Positions 15,181 to 23,813 are shown, numbered from the stretch's first letter. The stretch is DNA of 26,328 bases from Lachnospiraceae bacterium UBA3801 (GCA_002368685.1 DFEN01000013.1:1-26328); one strand, 5' to 3'. A program made the numbers and translations. The notes: generated from the letters alone by a model not told the origin.

Positions 15181-15798
15181 CTATACTAACACTTCAACCC
15201 TCTCAATGTCAAGTGTTAAGTTTGATTTTGATGAACAAAGTGACAAACTATACTCTCCATCCTCCAGTCTGGTGGTCACAACATAGTAGTCTTTTGCCGC
15301 AAAATTCTTATCCAAACCTCTATAATCAACTAGTTTTCTAATCTTTAACACCTTATCCAAGCCATACTCTGCTGTGAAACTATTTAGCGGGACTGTTATA
15401 CCAACACGAATACATTTAAGAAATGCCTCCTTCACGGTCCATACATCTCTAAACCTGCTCTGATCCCCATCGATATAATCCTTGGCAGCTTTTTCGAAGT
15501 ACCGATTACTCACCTTGAAGCCATCATCACTCTTATGTTCCACATCTACTCCCACCGCCAAGTCCGAAACAGCTACAGCCACGTAATCTCCCGAATGCGA
15601 GATATTATACTTTGCATCTGGATGCTTCTTCAAAGCAATCATCAGCAGCCTTCCTGCAGCAAGACTCTGAAGTTTAGAGGACTCGACCTTGAGCTTCTGG
15701 ACCTTCTCTTTACGCCACTCAGGGAGGAGCCTGAATATCTCAGACTCCTCCCGAAGTAGCATTTCCTTATTGATTTTGTGAATATATATTTTTTCCAT
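15181..15798 (-). CDS. 4'-phosphopantetheinyl transferase, Sfp type
   Basis: This enzyme moves the phosphopantetheine arm of CoA onto a serine of acyl- or peptidyl-carrier proteins. The 205-aa protein has the Sfp-type motifs in order: YNISHSGDY (64-72), GVDVE (83-87, magnesium ligands Asp85 and Glu87) and WTVKEAFLKC (120-129, Lys123 and Glu124). It is a little shorter than B. subtilis Sfp (224 aa). The carrier protein or pathway served is not in the window, so either fatty-acid ACP or a peptide/polyketide synthetase is possible. The ATG at 15798 has no clear ribosome site, so the start is uncertain; translation may depend on the deoR-type gene 44 nt upstream. No terminator is seen between it and the hairpin run. 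Confidence 0.87.
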   Translation of the reverse strand: MEKIYIHKINKEMLLREESEIFRLLPEWRKEKVQKLKVESSKLQSLAAGRLLMIALKKHPDAKYNISHSGDYVAVAVSDLAVGVDVEHKSDDGFKVSNRYFEKAAKDYIDGDQSRFRDVWTVKEAFLKCIRVGITVPLNSFTAEYGLDKVLKIRKLVDYRGLDKNFAAKDYYVVTTRLEDGEYSLSLCSSKSNLTLDIERVEVLV

Positions 15799-15842
15799 AT
15801 TCTACTAAGCTTCTTCGCCTTTGCAGGCTCAGAATAACATCT

Positions 15843-16592
15843 CTAAACAACTTTAATCTCTACAACATTACTATAAATATCTCCGGGATATTTATCAGTT
15901 ATCACACACGCACCACCAAAGTCAGAAAATGTAACCGCCGACGATATACCAAACTTATCATGATCTGCCAGCACATATCTCTGACCAGGCTGAGTATTCT
16001 CAATCGCAACCCTCTTGATAAGTGCTTCCCTAACATCAGGAGTTGTGAAGCCCAGCTTCATATTTACACCATTGGTTCCAAAGAAACCTTTTGTAAAATG
16101 GTATTTCTGGATATGAAGTATAGCATCCGCTCCAACTATCGCTTCAGTATTCTCCTTAAGCTCTCCGCCTATCAGCATTACCTTCAGGCTCTTCCTCACG
16201 AGATCCTTCGCATGTGAAACCGAGTTAGTTACATAGGTTGCATTTCTTTCTGTAATGAAACTCGTCATATATTCTGTGGTAGTTCCCGAATCAAGATAAA
16301 CATAGTCGCCAGGAACTATAAGAGATGCAGCATACTTTGCTATTCTAAGCTTCTCATCTCTATTGATAGATTCTTTCGCCAGTACAGATAGTTCCTGGGA
16401 TGTCGGTGGTTCATCAAGCGCAACCGCTCCACCAAACACCTTAATAAGCTTTCCCTCCTGACTAAGCGAGATTATATCACGTCTAATAGTTGATTCCGAT
16501 ACTCCCAGGCTTTCTTTTAACTCTTGAACGGTAGCACTTTTATTCTTATTAACTTCTTTTAGAATAAGCATCTTACGTTCTTCAGTGAGCAC
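15843..16592 (-). CDS. DeoR-family regulator of the fructose operon (FruR-like)
   Basis: The 249-aa protein has a DeoR-type winged helix-turn-helix at residues 6-56 (VQELKESLGVSESTIRRDIISL, written here in parts: VQELKESLG then VSESTIRRDI). A DeoRC sugar-phosphate sensor domain follows at about 75-235, with VYLDSGTTT. Regulators of this kind usually repress fru operons and release DNA when fructose-1-phosphate binds. It starts with GTG at 16592, sharing one base with the TAG stop of ptsI, with AAGGGGA 7 nt upstream. It is the sixth gene of the operon. Finding the regulator last is unusual, because fruR normally precedes fruK. A relic of the same 5' end lies upstream of fruK at 23829-23873. 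Likely operators overlap the fruK promoter. Confidence 0.9.
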   Translation of the reverse strand: MLTEERKMLILKEVNKNKSATVQELKESLGVSESTIRRDIISLSQEGKLIKVFGGAVALDEPPTSQELSVLAKESINRDEKLRIAKYAASLIVPGDYVYLDSGTTTEYMTSFITERNATYVTNSVSHAKDLVRKSLKVMLIGGELKENTEAIVGADAILHIQKYHFTKGFFGTNGVNMKLGFTTPDVREALIKRVAIENTQPGQRYVLADHDKFGISSAVTFSDFGGACVITDKYPGDIYSNVVEIKVV

Positions 16593-16593
16593 T
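16572..16593 (-). repeat. 22-bp direct repeat, copy at the start of deoR
   Basis: These bases cover the start codon and first codons of the DeoR-type gene. They recur in the same orientation at 23853-23874 with one mismatch in 22. The two copies bracket ptsI to fruK. Confidence 0.85.
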
Positions 16594-18247
16594 AAATCAT
16601 CCCCTTCTCGTCCTTATATTTTTGCACATTTGTTTCAAGCACTATTTTTCTGAGCGGAAGGATTCTTCCCGGTGATACAGACAGTTCGTCATATCCCATC
16701 GCAAGGAATTCCTTTGTCAGGCTCAGATCTGATCCAAGCTCTCCACATATTCCGGCCCAAGCACCGCCCTTATGAGCGCCATCTACTATCATCTTCAGCA
16801 TCTTCATAAGACCTGGATGATGCGAATCATAGAACTCATCGAGACTCTGATTCTGACGGTCGATAGCAAGTGTGTACTGCGTCAGGTCGTTTGTTCCAAC
16901 TGAGAAGAAATCAACCTCCTGAGCTAGTTCCTCTGCCATCATAACAGCCGCTGGTGTCTCGATCATAATACCAAGCTCGATATTCTTGTCATAGGATATT
17001 CCGTCAGCATCCAGACTAGCCTTAACCTCTGCAACTATTTCCTTGATCTTCTTAACCTCGTCCACCGAAATGATCATTGGGAACATTATAGATATCTTGC
17101 CAAATGCCGAAGCACGGAGTATCGCTCTAAGTTGAGTCTTGAATATATCCGGTCTTGTGAGACATATTCTGATAGCTCTCAGACCCATCGCAGGATTCTC
17201 TTCCTGTGGAAGATTGAAATAGTCCGCCTGCTTATCAGCTCCTATATCCAGTGTACGAATGATGACCTTCTTACCCGCCATCGTCTCTGCCACCTGCTTA
17301 TAGATAGCAAACTGCTCTTCCTCTGTTGGATAATCATCAGAACCAAGATAAATGAACTCTGAACGGAACAGACCTATTCCACCCGCATCATTCTTCAGAA
17401 CCAGACCTAGGTCCTTAGTATTTCCAATATTTGCATATAGATTGATGTGCTGTCCGTCAAGAGTAACATTGTCCTTACCCTTCAGCTGTTCCAGAAGAGC
17501 CTTCTTCTCCTGCTCCTCAAGAACTATTTTCTTCTTCTCCGCCAGCACCTCTGGGTCAGGGTCAATATACACCTTTCCCTCAAATCCATCAACTATAGCA
17601 TCTCTTCCATCCATCTCATCTGTGAGCGGAATGTCACAGCCTATGATGGCCGGAATATTCATTGTCTTCGCAAGAATAGATGTATGCGAATTAGCACTAC
17701 CATGAACAGTTACAAAGGAAAGAATCTTGTCCTTATCCATCTGAACCGTTTCTGATGGAGCCAGATCGTCAGCAACTACTATCACGGGTTCATCACTATC
17801 TATTCCACCTGCCGAAGCACCTGAGAGAACATTTATCACTCTTTCGGAAATGTCCTTTACATCGGCTGCTCTTCCTCTAAAATATTCATCGTCCATATCG
17901 AGGAACATTTTCTGGAAGTTATCTCCAGTAGTTGCTACAGCATACTCCGCATTAACCTCCTGTGTACGGATTATATTCTCAACAGAGTCTATATAATCTC
18001 CATCCTCTACCATCATCTGATGTGCTTCGAAGATTTCTGCGCTTGCTTCTCCAACTTCCTTTACAGCTTTGTCATACAGTGCTTGCAGCTGCTCGATGGC
18101 AGTTTCTCTTGCTGCAGCATATCTCTCTATCTCTGCTTCAACGTCCGTCACCTTCTCACGTTTAACGGACTGCTCTGCCTTCTTATAAACCGAAAGCCTT
18201 CCAATGGCTACGCCCTCAAATACGGCTTTACCTTCAAGTATAATCAT
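16592..18247 (-). CDS. ptsI: PTS enzyme I
   Basis: EI takes phosphate from phosphoenolpyruvate and passes it to HPr in the cytoplasm. The 551-aa protein has the N-terminal HPr-binding helices (residues 30-140). The swivelling phosphohistidine domain has active His188 in GSANSHTSILAK. The PEP-binding TIM barrel carries LFRSEFIYL, ENPAMGLRAIR, FFSVGTNDLTQYTLA and the reactive Cys in GICGELGSD. It is about 20 aa shorter than usual EI, mostly at the N-terminus. The start at 18247 lies 17 nt after the fbp stop and has a GGAGG site upstream. That EI sits inside a fructose operon rather than as a ptsHI pair suggests a fructose-dedicated relay, or that this operon supplies the cell's EI. Confidence 0.95.
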   Translation of the reverse strand: MIILEGKAVFEGVAIGRLSVYKKAEQSVKREKVTDVEAEIERYAAARETAIEQLQALYDKAVKEVGEASAEIFEAHQMMVEDGDYIDSVENIIRTQEVNAEYAVATTGDNFQKMFLDMDDEYFRGRAADVKDISERVINVLSGASAGGIDSDEPVIVVADDLAPSETVQMDKDKILSFVTVHGSANSHTSILAKTMNIPAIIGCDIPLTDEMDGRDAIVDGFEGKVYIDPDPEVLAEKKKIVLEEQEKKALLEQLKGKDNVTLDGQHINLYANIGNTKDLGLVLKNDAGGIGLFRSEFIYLGSDDYPTEEEQFAIYKQVAETMAGKKVIIRTLDIGADKQADYFNLPQEENPAMGLRAIRICLTRPDIFKTQLRAILRASAFGKISIMFPMIISVDEVKKIKEIVAEVKASLDADGISYDKNIELGIMIETPAAVMMAEELAQEVDFFSVGTNDLTQYTLAIDRQNQSLDEFYDSHHPGLMKMLKMIVDGAHKGGAWAGICGELGSDLSLTKEFLAMGYDELSVSPGRILPLRKIVLETNVQKYKDEKGMI

Positions 18248-18264
18248 TTTCCGCGCGCCCTCCT

Positions 18265-20208
18265 TTACTTACTCTTCTCCTTGATCAGACCCAGACTGTA
18301 GCATTCAAGTAGCTCCTCCAGGTCAAATATCTGTTTCTCTAATTCTTTACCAACATCTGTATCCTTAACCAGCAGACGACGTTTCATCGTCTCCGTCACA
18401 TACATTTCCGGAGTATTAACTCCGTCCCTAACAAACTGTCTATGCTCCGCAAGCGCCAAATGATGCGAATTGAAAATCAGCGTATATCCAGCAATTCCTG
18501 TCTTGCTATGATAAGCCTTCGACAGACCTCCGTCTATTACATACAGCTTTCCATTTGCCTTCACAGGCTTCTCGCCCTTTGCAACCTTTACAGGAACGTG
18601 ACCATTAATTATATGAGCATGCTCCTTATCCATTTCGAATTCATCAAATATCTTGTCGCAATATTTTTCTTTACTGGAAAACTCATAATACGAATTCAAA
18701 TGCTCCTTCGAAAGCGCCTTATCCGCAAGGAAAATGTGTTCGAACGTTGCCATCCTGTCCTTACCAAAAAGTGGTGAAACAGCACCCGCCCACATATACC
18801 ACATCATATCTACTGCAGACTGCTTTCTATCTGGTTCATCATCCCCATCAACAAAATATGCATCAATTATCTTTTCCTCAAAATAGTCCATCAAATTTCT
18901 TCCAGAGAAATTACCTTCATCCGTTTTCAGAACCAGGAACTCTCCCTTCTCATCCATTGGTATACAACCATGGAAGAGGAGATTGTTGTTGCATATCTTG
19001 TACATGCTTCCATGCGAATACAGGAAACGTATATGTTTCTGTAGTCTCCTACTATGAAGAAATGAATACTTGAGAGTTTCAATCAGCCGGCTTTCCTCCG
19101 GCGTCAGCTCATAAGGACTATCCGGATTGATAGTTGGGAAATGCTTATCTAGCAATTCATATTCCGTGCCCTCGATAAGGACAGTGCCCTTCTCGTAGTC
19201 AATCTTGTCTAGAAGAAGTCTGAAATCCATATCATATTCTGGATGTCTCTTTATTAGCTGTCCCTCTAGCTTAAGCTCGATAACCGTTATAGCTTTGCAC
19301 ATTTTCGCCGCCAGCTCCGGAGCCACCGAATCATACTTATTATCATCCAGCAAATGCGGTCTGAAGCATTTACATTCGTCTCCCTTATACACATCATCCG
19401 CGAACATGGATAAAGGTCTTAAGTTTATTCCATATCCATCCTCAAGAACATCAAAGGAATTATAATTAGTTGCAATCCTAAGAACGGTTGCAATACATGC
19501 TTCATTTCCAGAAGCAGCACCCATCCAGCTAATATCATGATTACCCCATTCTATATCCACATTCTTGAAGCTTATCAGTTCATCCATTACATAGTCAGCT
19601 CTAGGACCTCTGTCGAATATATCTCCAATTATGTGGAGCGTATCAATCAGAAGTGACTGAATAAGTTCAGATAAAGCAACTATAAAATCCTTTGCCACCC
19701 CCGTCGCAATTATAGCTTTAATTATCTCCAAATAATAGAGCTTCTTATCCGGATCAGTTTCATCTGTATGTAGTAGTTCATCTATGGCGTAACCATATTC
19801 CTGGGGAAGCTTCTTCCTAACCTTGGATCTCGTATACTTTGAAGCAACTTCCCTACAAAGCGCAATAAGCTGACGAATGGTACTCTCATACCACTCATCC
19901 GTCAGCTTATCTGCGTGTTTATAATCATTTAAAGTTTCGCTGGAATAATATATAAGATTTGCAAGTGCCTGCTTCTCTTCTTCCGACATAAGATTACCGA
20001 AGATTTCTTCAATCTTCGCTCTAATTACACCTGACGCACTACGCATAAGGTGAATGAAGCTTTCATACTCGCCATGTATATCCGAAAAGAAATATTCATT
20101 CCCCTTAGGCAGCGCCAGGATAGCCTTCAGATTGATCATCTCTGCAGCGCAGCTTCTTGCAGTTGGAAATTCATGACTCAACAGAACCAGGTAATCCATA
20201 TCTCTCAT
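18265..20208 (-). CDS. fbp: Fructose-1,6-bisphosphatase, class III
   Basis: This Firmicutes-type FBPase (B. subtilis Fbp/YydE family) hydrolyses fructose-1,6-bisphosphate to fructose-6-phosphate. The 647 aa match the family length. Metallophosphatase motifs are visible in order: FFSDIHGEYESF (Asp43, His45), GDIFDRGPR, WGNHDISW with the SWMGAASGNEACIATV extension, and later INGHVPVKV and DGGLSKAYH. The ATG at 20208 has AAGGA 8 nt upstream. It lies between ptsH (55 nt) and ptsI (17 nt). In a fructose operon it makes sense: fructose enters glycolysis at fructose-1,6-bisphosphate, and the cell still needs fructose-6-phosphate for cell-wall sugars and pentoses. The pairing with FruK also raises the risk of a futile loop if the pathway also has phosphofructokinase. 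Confidence 0.95.
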   Translation of the reverse strand: MRDMDYLVLLSHEFPTARSCAAEMINLKAILALPKGNEYFFSDIHGEYESFIHLMRSASGVIRAKIEEIFGNLMSEEEKQALANLIYYSSETLNDYKHADKLTDEWYESTIRQLIALCREVASKYTRSKVRKKLPQEYGYAIDELLHTDETDPDKKLYYLEIIKAIIATGVAKDFIVALSELIQSLLIDTLHIIGDIFDRGPRADYVMDELISFKNVDIEWGNHDISWMGAASGNEACIATVLRIATNYNSFDVLEDGYGINLRPLSMFADDVYKGDECKCFRPHLLDDNKYDSVAPELAAKMCKAITVIELKLEGQLIKRHPEYDMDFRLLLDKIDYEKGTVLIEGTEYELLDKHFPTINPDSPYELTPEESRLIETLKYSFLHSRRLQKHIRFLYSHGSMYKICNNNLLFHGCIPMDEKGEFLVLKTDEGNFSGRNLMDYFEEKIIDAYFVDGDDEPDRKQSAVDMMWYMWAGAVSPLFGKDRMATFEHIFLADKALSKEHLNSYYEFSSKEKYCDKIFDEFEMDKEHAHIINGHVPVKVAKGEKPVKANGKLYVIDGGLSKAYHSKTGIAGYTLIFNSHHLALAEHRQFVRDGVNTPEMYVTETMKRRLLVKDTDVGKELEKQIFDLEELLECYSLGLIKEKSK

Positions 20209-20263
20209 ACACTAATCCTTCTTAGATATTTCGCTTAATCCAAACAACCACTTGGAATGTTAT

Positions 20264-20521
20264 TTACAGGTTTGCCTCTAAGAACTCCTTAACAGCAGCG
20301 CACTCAGCTTCTTCATCTGGACCATCAAATGAGAACTTAACTGTATCGCCCTGTTTAGCCCCAAGAGACATGATTCCCATAACACCCTTAAATGGGACTT
20401 CCTTATCCCCCTTTGCAACCTTTACAACTGACTCATAATTCTTTGTCATCTTGAAAAGATCTGTTGCAGGTCTTGCATGAATTCCGTGAACATCCTTGAT
20501 TGTATACTCAAAACTTACCAT
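20264..20521 (-). CDS. ptsH: HPr-family phosphocarrier lacking the regulatory Ser46
   Basis: HPr carries phosphate from EI to the EIIA domain. The 85-aa protein has the catalytic His15 in GIHARPAT and the usual C-terminal helix. Aligned with B. subtilis HPr, the segment KSIMGVMSLG reads KGVMGIMSLG, so position 46 is Gly (codon GGT) where the HPr kinase/phosphorylase target Ser normally sits. The remaining hydrophobic contact residues are kept. A carrier of this kind should pass phosphate but not be switched off by fructose-1,6-bisphosphate-stimulated Ser phosphorylation, and should not act as CcpA corepressor. It lies between fruA and fbp. A general Ser46 HPr may be encoded elsewhere. The ATG is preceded by AAGGAGAAT. 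Confidence 0.93.
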   Translation of the reverse strand: MVSFEYTIKDVHGIHARPATDLFKMTKNYESVVKVAKGDKEVPFKGVMGIMSLGAKQGDTVKFSFDGPDEEAECAAVKEFLEANL

Positions 20522-20565
20522 TTTTTATATTCTCCTTATCTTTTTATATTTACTATTCCCCATAG

Positions 20566-20580
20566 GTCTGCTTTGCAGAC
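20566..20580 (-). other. Short hairpin between fruA and ptsH
   Basis: GTCTGC (20566-20571) and GCAGAC (20575-20580) pair around a TTT loop, 5 nt after the fruA stop on the minus strand. No T run follows in the transcription direction, so it is more likely an mRNA processing or stability element than a terminator. It could raise HPr output relative to FruA. Confidence 0.4.
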
Positions 20581-20585
20581 ACCTT

Positions 20586-22670
20586 TTACTGCTCTACATT
20601 CTTCTTTAATAAACCAAGCATTACACATGTTACTGCTGAACCAACTAACCATGATACGATGTAAAGCAATGGATTACCTACTGTAGCGAATACGAAGAGT
20701 CCGCCGTGAGGTGCCATCAGTGTACACTTGAAGAGTGCTGCAAGGAAGCCTGCAACTCCTGCTCCAACCATTGTACATGGGATAACATGAAGTGGATCAG
20801 CTGCCGCAAATGGGATAGCACCCTCTGTGATGAAGGAAGCGCCCATTACTACATTTGAAACTGCTGAGCCTCTCTCTGCCTTTGTGAACTTCTTAGGGAA
20901 GATCCAGCATGCAAGTGCAATACCAACCGGTGGAACCATACCACCAACCATGATAGCTGCCATTGCTACGTAGCAAGCCTCAACCTTAGGATCCGATGCA
21001 GACATACCCTGCTCCAGATATCCAGCTGCTGTTGTAAGCATTCCAGTACCGAATACATAAGCAGCCTTGTTGATAGGACCACCCATATCTATAGCCATCA
21101 TCGCACCCAGGATAAGTCCGAGTACTGTAAGCATTCCTGCATCAGAAATAGCTGTAAGCATATTTGAAAGTCCTGTATTTACAACTCCGATTACAGGATT
21201 CAGGATGAAGCACATGATAACACCTTCAAGGAAGATACCAACGAGTGGATAGATAAGTGTAGGCTTCAGTCCGTCCATAGCCTGCGGAAGCTTCTCGCAA
21301 GCCTTCTGGAGACCCAGCACAAGGAAACCAGCCAGGAAACCGGCTGCGATACCACCCAGGAATCCAGATACTGTATTACCACCATTTGGCTGCTGGAAAG
21401 CAAACTTTGAAAGGAACTGGCTAAATGCACCAAGTGCCTTACCATCCATAAGTGTTCCTTCTGCAAATGTGAAACCAGACAGAGCGGCATTTCCGCTGGA
21501 AGCAAGCATACCACCAACAAAACCAACTGCAAGTCCAGGTCTGTCAGCTATAGCATAAGCTATGTAACCTGCAAGCACCGGAACCATGAGCCCCATTGCC
21601 AGTCCACCGATATATTTCAGAAGTGCTGCAAGTGGAGTGATGCTACCGAAGTCACCACCTCCAGAAGCTCCATATCCTGCAATTGTATCAACAAGAAATG
21701 CTATAGCAACCAGGATACCACCACCGATAACGAATGGAAGCATGTGAGATACACCGCTCATGAGCCAAGTATAAACCTTGTGTCCTGTACCTCCTGATTC
21801 CTCAGATTTTGCAGCCTCTCCCTCTTCAGAAGAATCACCGGAGAAAACAGGTGCATCTCCAGCTTTTGCAAGAGCCATTAGTTCGTCAGCCTTGTTGATA
21901 CCATCAGCAACCTTACGCTGTACAACCTTCTTACCCTTAAAACGATCCATAGGAACCTTTGCGTCAGCAGTTACGATTACGAAATCCGCTGCAGCTATAT
22001 CTTCATCTGTAAGTACATTTTTCGCACCAGAGGAACCTCTAGTCTCAATCTTGATCTTAACTCCTGCTTTCTCAGCTGCCTTCTCAAGTCCTTCAGCTGC
22101 CATATAAGTATGAGCTATACCTGTAGGACATGAAGTTACTGCAACAACCTTGAGACTATCACTATTATCATCTGCTATAGATGTCTCTGCCAGACTCTCA
22201 TCAACATCGGCTCTTTCTTCGTCAGCCTTGTCGATGATTTCGATAAACTCATCTACATCCTTAGCATTTATCAGGTTATTTCTGAAGTCCTCGTCCATGA
22301 GCATCATGGAGAGTTTAGATAACACATCCAGATGGACATTGTCCTCTGTATCAGGTGCAGCTATAAGGAATAAAATGTTGACCGGTTCCTCATCGAGGGA
22401 TGCAAAATCAACTCCGTCCTTTATTACCATTGCTGCAAGTCCAGGGTTCTCTACACAGTCGCCCTTTCCATGAGGAATAGCTATTCCTTCACCTACACCG
22501 GTGGTGCTCTCATCTTCACGAGCATACACCAGTTTCTTATATGCCTCTTTGTCTTTAATCTTGCCACTATCTGCCATTAAATCGACAGCCATGTCCAACG
22601 CTTCATTCTTGGACTTTGGAGCAGCATCAAGCTTAACACTCTTCTTATCTAGAAGTTCTGTTATTCTCAT
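20586..22670 (-). CDS. fruA: PTS fructose transporter, EIIABC fusion
   Basis: The 694-aa permease brings fructose in as fructose-1-phosphate. Domain order is EIIA (about 1-150, phosphorylated His67 in EGIAIPHGK), an acidic Asp/Glu linker, EIIB (about 172-272, phosphorylated Cys181 in TSCPTGIAHTYMA), a second acidic Ser/Glu-rich linker, and EIIC (about 300-690) with eight to ten membrane helices, including DMGGPINKAAYVFG and GASFITEGAIPFAAADP. The arrangement and length match B. subtilis FruA-type permeases. The ATG at 22670 has AGGAGG nearby; fruK ends 24 nt upstream. HPr follows after 64 nt with a small hairpin between. Confidence 0.95.
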   Translation of the reverse strand: MRITELLDKKSVKLDAAPKSKNEALDMAVDLMADSGKIKDKEAYKKLVYAREDESTTGVGEGIAIPHGKGDCVENPGLAAMVIKDGVDFASLDEEPVNILFLIAAPDTEDNVHLDVLSKLSMMLMDEDFRNNLINAKDVDEFIEIIDKADEERADVDESLAETSIADDNSDSLKVVAVTSCPTGIAHTYMAAEGLEKAAEKAGVKIKIETRGSSGAKNVLTDEDIAAADFVIVTADAKVPMDRFKGKKVVQRKVADGINKADELMALAKAGDAPVFSGDSSEEGEAAKSEESGGTGHKVYTWLMSGVSHMLPFVIGGGILVAIAFLVDTIAGYGASGGGDFGSITPLAALLKYIGGLAMGLMVPVLAGYIAYAIADRPGLAVGFVGGMLASSGNAALSGFTFAEGTLMDGKALGAFSQFLSKFAFQQPNGGNTVSGFLGGIAAGFLAGFLVLGLQKACEKLPQAMDGLKPTLIYPLVGIFLEGVIMCFILNPVIGVVNTGLSNMLTAISDAGMLTVLGLILGAMMAIDMGGPINKAAYVFGTGMLTTAAGYLEQGMSASDPKVEACYVAMAAIMVGGMVPPVGIALACWIFPKKFTKAERGSAVSNVVMGASFITEGAIPFAAADPLHVIPCTMVGAGVAGFLAALFKCTLMAPHGGLFVFATVGNPLLYIVSWLVGSAVTCVMLGLLKKNVEQ

Positions 22671-22694
22671 TTTTTTACCTCCTTTGATCCTTTC

Positions 22695-23600
22695 CTACTC
22701 AACAGTTGCATAAACCTTTAATACTTCGTCTTCAGTTGCCAGGTACTCTGAAAATGCACTTGCTGACCCAGTACTTAGACCCATCTTAAATGCATGTAAG
22801 AGTTCTCCTTCTTTTAGGTAGCCTGCCACGAAGCCCGCCACCATGGAGTCGCCTGCGCCAACTCCATTTACAAGTTTTCCCTTAGGTGCCTCTCTCATGT
22901 AAACCTGTCCATCAGATGCCACGAAAACTGCCCCTTCTCCAGCCATGGAAACAATTACATTTTCCGCTCCCATTTCCAGAAGCTTCTTGGCATATGGCAC
23001 TACACTTTCTCTCGTTTTGAGAGTTACTCCGAATATTTCTCCTAACTCATGATTATTTGGCTTAATCAGGAATGGCTTATATTTCAGAACATTCATAAGT
23101 AAATCCTTGGTAGCATCTACCACTATCCTGATTCCTCTTCCCTGAAGTCGGTCCATAATATCGCTGTAGATTGTTTCAGGCATTGTAGAAGGAATGCTTC
23201 CTGCCAGAACCAGGGTGTCACCTTCCTGAATCTTATCTAACTTCTCATAGAGTTTCTGGATATCCTCTTCGGAGATGTCTGGTCCCATTCCATTTATTTC
23301 GGTTCCATCAATTGATTTCAGCTTGAGATTGATTCTGGAACATCCTTCGCTGAGTTTTATCTCCTCAGCGTTTATTCCACTCTCCTGTACTCTTCTAGTT
23401 ATCTCCTCTCCGACAAAACCAGCGGAATAATAGATGGCTGAATTGTCGATACCAAGATTACTAAGTACGATGGATACATTGATTCCCTTGCCACCCGGCA
23501 ACATTAGCTCAGATGTTGTCCTATTGGTAAGGCCCAGCTTAAAATCATCAACGGTCACGATATAATCTAGAGATGGGTTGAAAGTTACGGTATAAACCAT
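22695..23600 (-). CDS. fruK: 1-phosphofructokinase
   Basis: FruK phosphorylates fructose-1-phosphate to fructose-1,6-bisphosphate with ATP. The 301-aa protein is a PfkB-family ribokinase-fold kinase. It begins VYTVTFNPSLDYIV (substrate region), has GGKGINVSIVLSNLG near residue 39 and the ATP/catalytic motif NGVGAGDSMVAGF with catalytic Asp251. I place the start at ATG 23600, which has AGGAGG 8 nt upstream and fits the family N-terminus. A longer reading to 23660 would run through the promoter and operator. It is the first gene of the fruK-fruA-ptsH-fbp-ptsI-deoR operon. Confidence 0.95.
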   Translation of the reverse strand: MVYTVTFNPSLDYIVTVDDFKLGLTNRTTSELMLPGGKGINVSIVLSNLGIDNSAIYYSAGFVGEEITRRVQESGINAEEIKLSEGCSRINLKLKSIDGTEINGMGPDISEEDIQKLYEKLDKIQEGDTLVLAGSIPSTMPETIYSDIMDRLQGRGIRIVVDATKDLLMNVLKYKPFLIKPNNHELGEIFGVTLKTRESVVPYAKKLLEMGAENVIVSMAGEGAVFVASDGQVYMREAPKGKLVNGVGAGDSMVAGFVAGYLKEGELLHAFKMGLSTGSASAFSEYLATEDEVLKVYATVE

Positions 23601-23627
23601 AGTTTCTACCTCCTTATTCACCGATAA

Positions 23628-23664
23628 TTTGATTATATAATCAAAATCAATCAAATTCAATCAA
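23628..23664. promoter_or_regulatory. Putative FruR operator: 10-bp periodic repeats and an 18-bp palindrome
   Basis: An 18-bp perfect palindrome (23628-23645, arms TTTGATTAT and ATAATCAAA) is followed by further copies of AATCAA. The octamers ATAATCAA (23637-23644), TCAATCAA (23647-23654) and TCAATCAA (23657-23664) recur every 10 bp, about one DNA helical turn. They overlap the fruK promoter. Tandem half-sites of this type fit a DeoR-family operator. Confidence 0.65.
23632..23660 (-). promoter_or_regulatory. Promoter of the fructose operon
   Basis: On the minus strand TTGAAT (23660-23655) and TATAAT (23637-23632) are 17 nt apart, about 32 nt before the fruK ATG. Both elements lie within the AATCAA repeats, so a repressor bound there would block RNA polymerase. 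Confidence 0.65.
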
Positions 23665-23702
23665 CATTGTGCATATAATTTTTTTAAATTCATTGTGCAT
23701 AT
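23665..23702. repeat. 12-bp direct repeat CATTGTGCATAT upstream of the fruK promoter
   Basis: CATTGTGCATAT occurs at 23665-23676 and 23691-23702, a period of 26 bp, separated by an A/T run. The first copy abuts the operator repeats. It could be the site of a second regulator acting just upstream of the -35 box. Confidence 0.55.
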
Positions 23703-23813
23703 TGCATAAGCTTTATGTTATGTAAGCCTATTTTATTGTAAGTTTTGCAAAATGGTCATATTTTGTTTGACCGATTTTCATAAACTCCGTCAGGGATCTC
23801 TTCAAATACAATC

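Noticed and set aside
23601..23660. N-terminal extension of FruK.
   Set aside because: It would translate the promoter and operator. The ATG at 23600 has AGGAGG and matches the family N-terminus.
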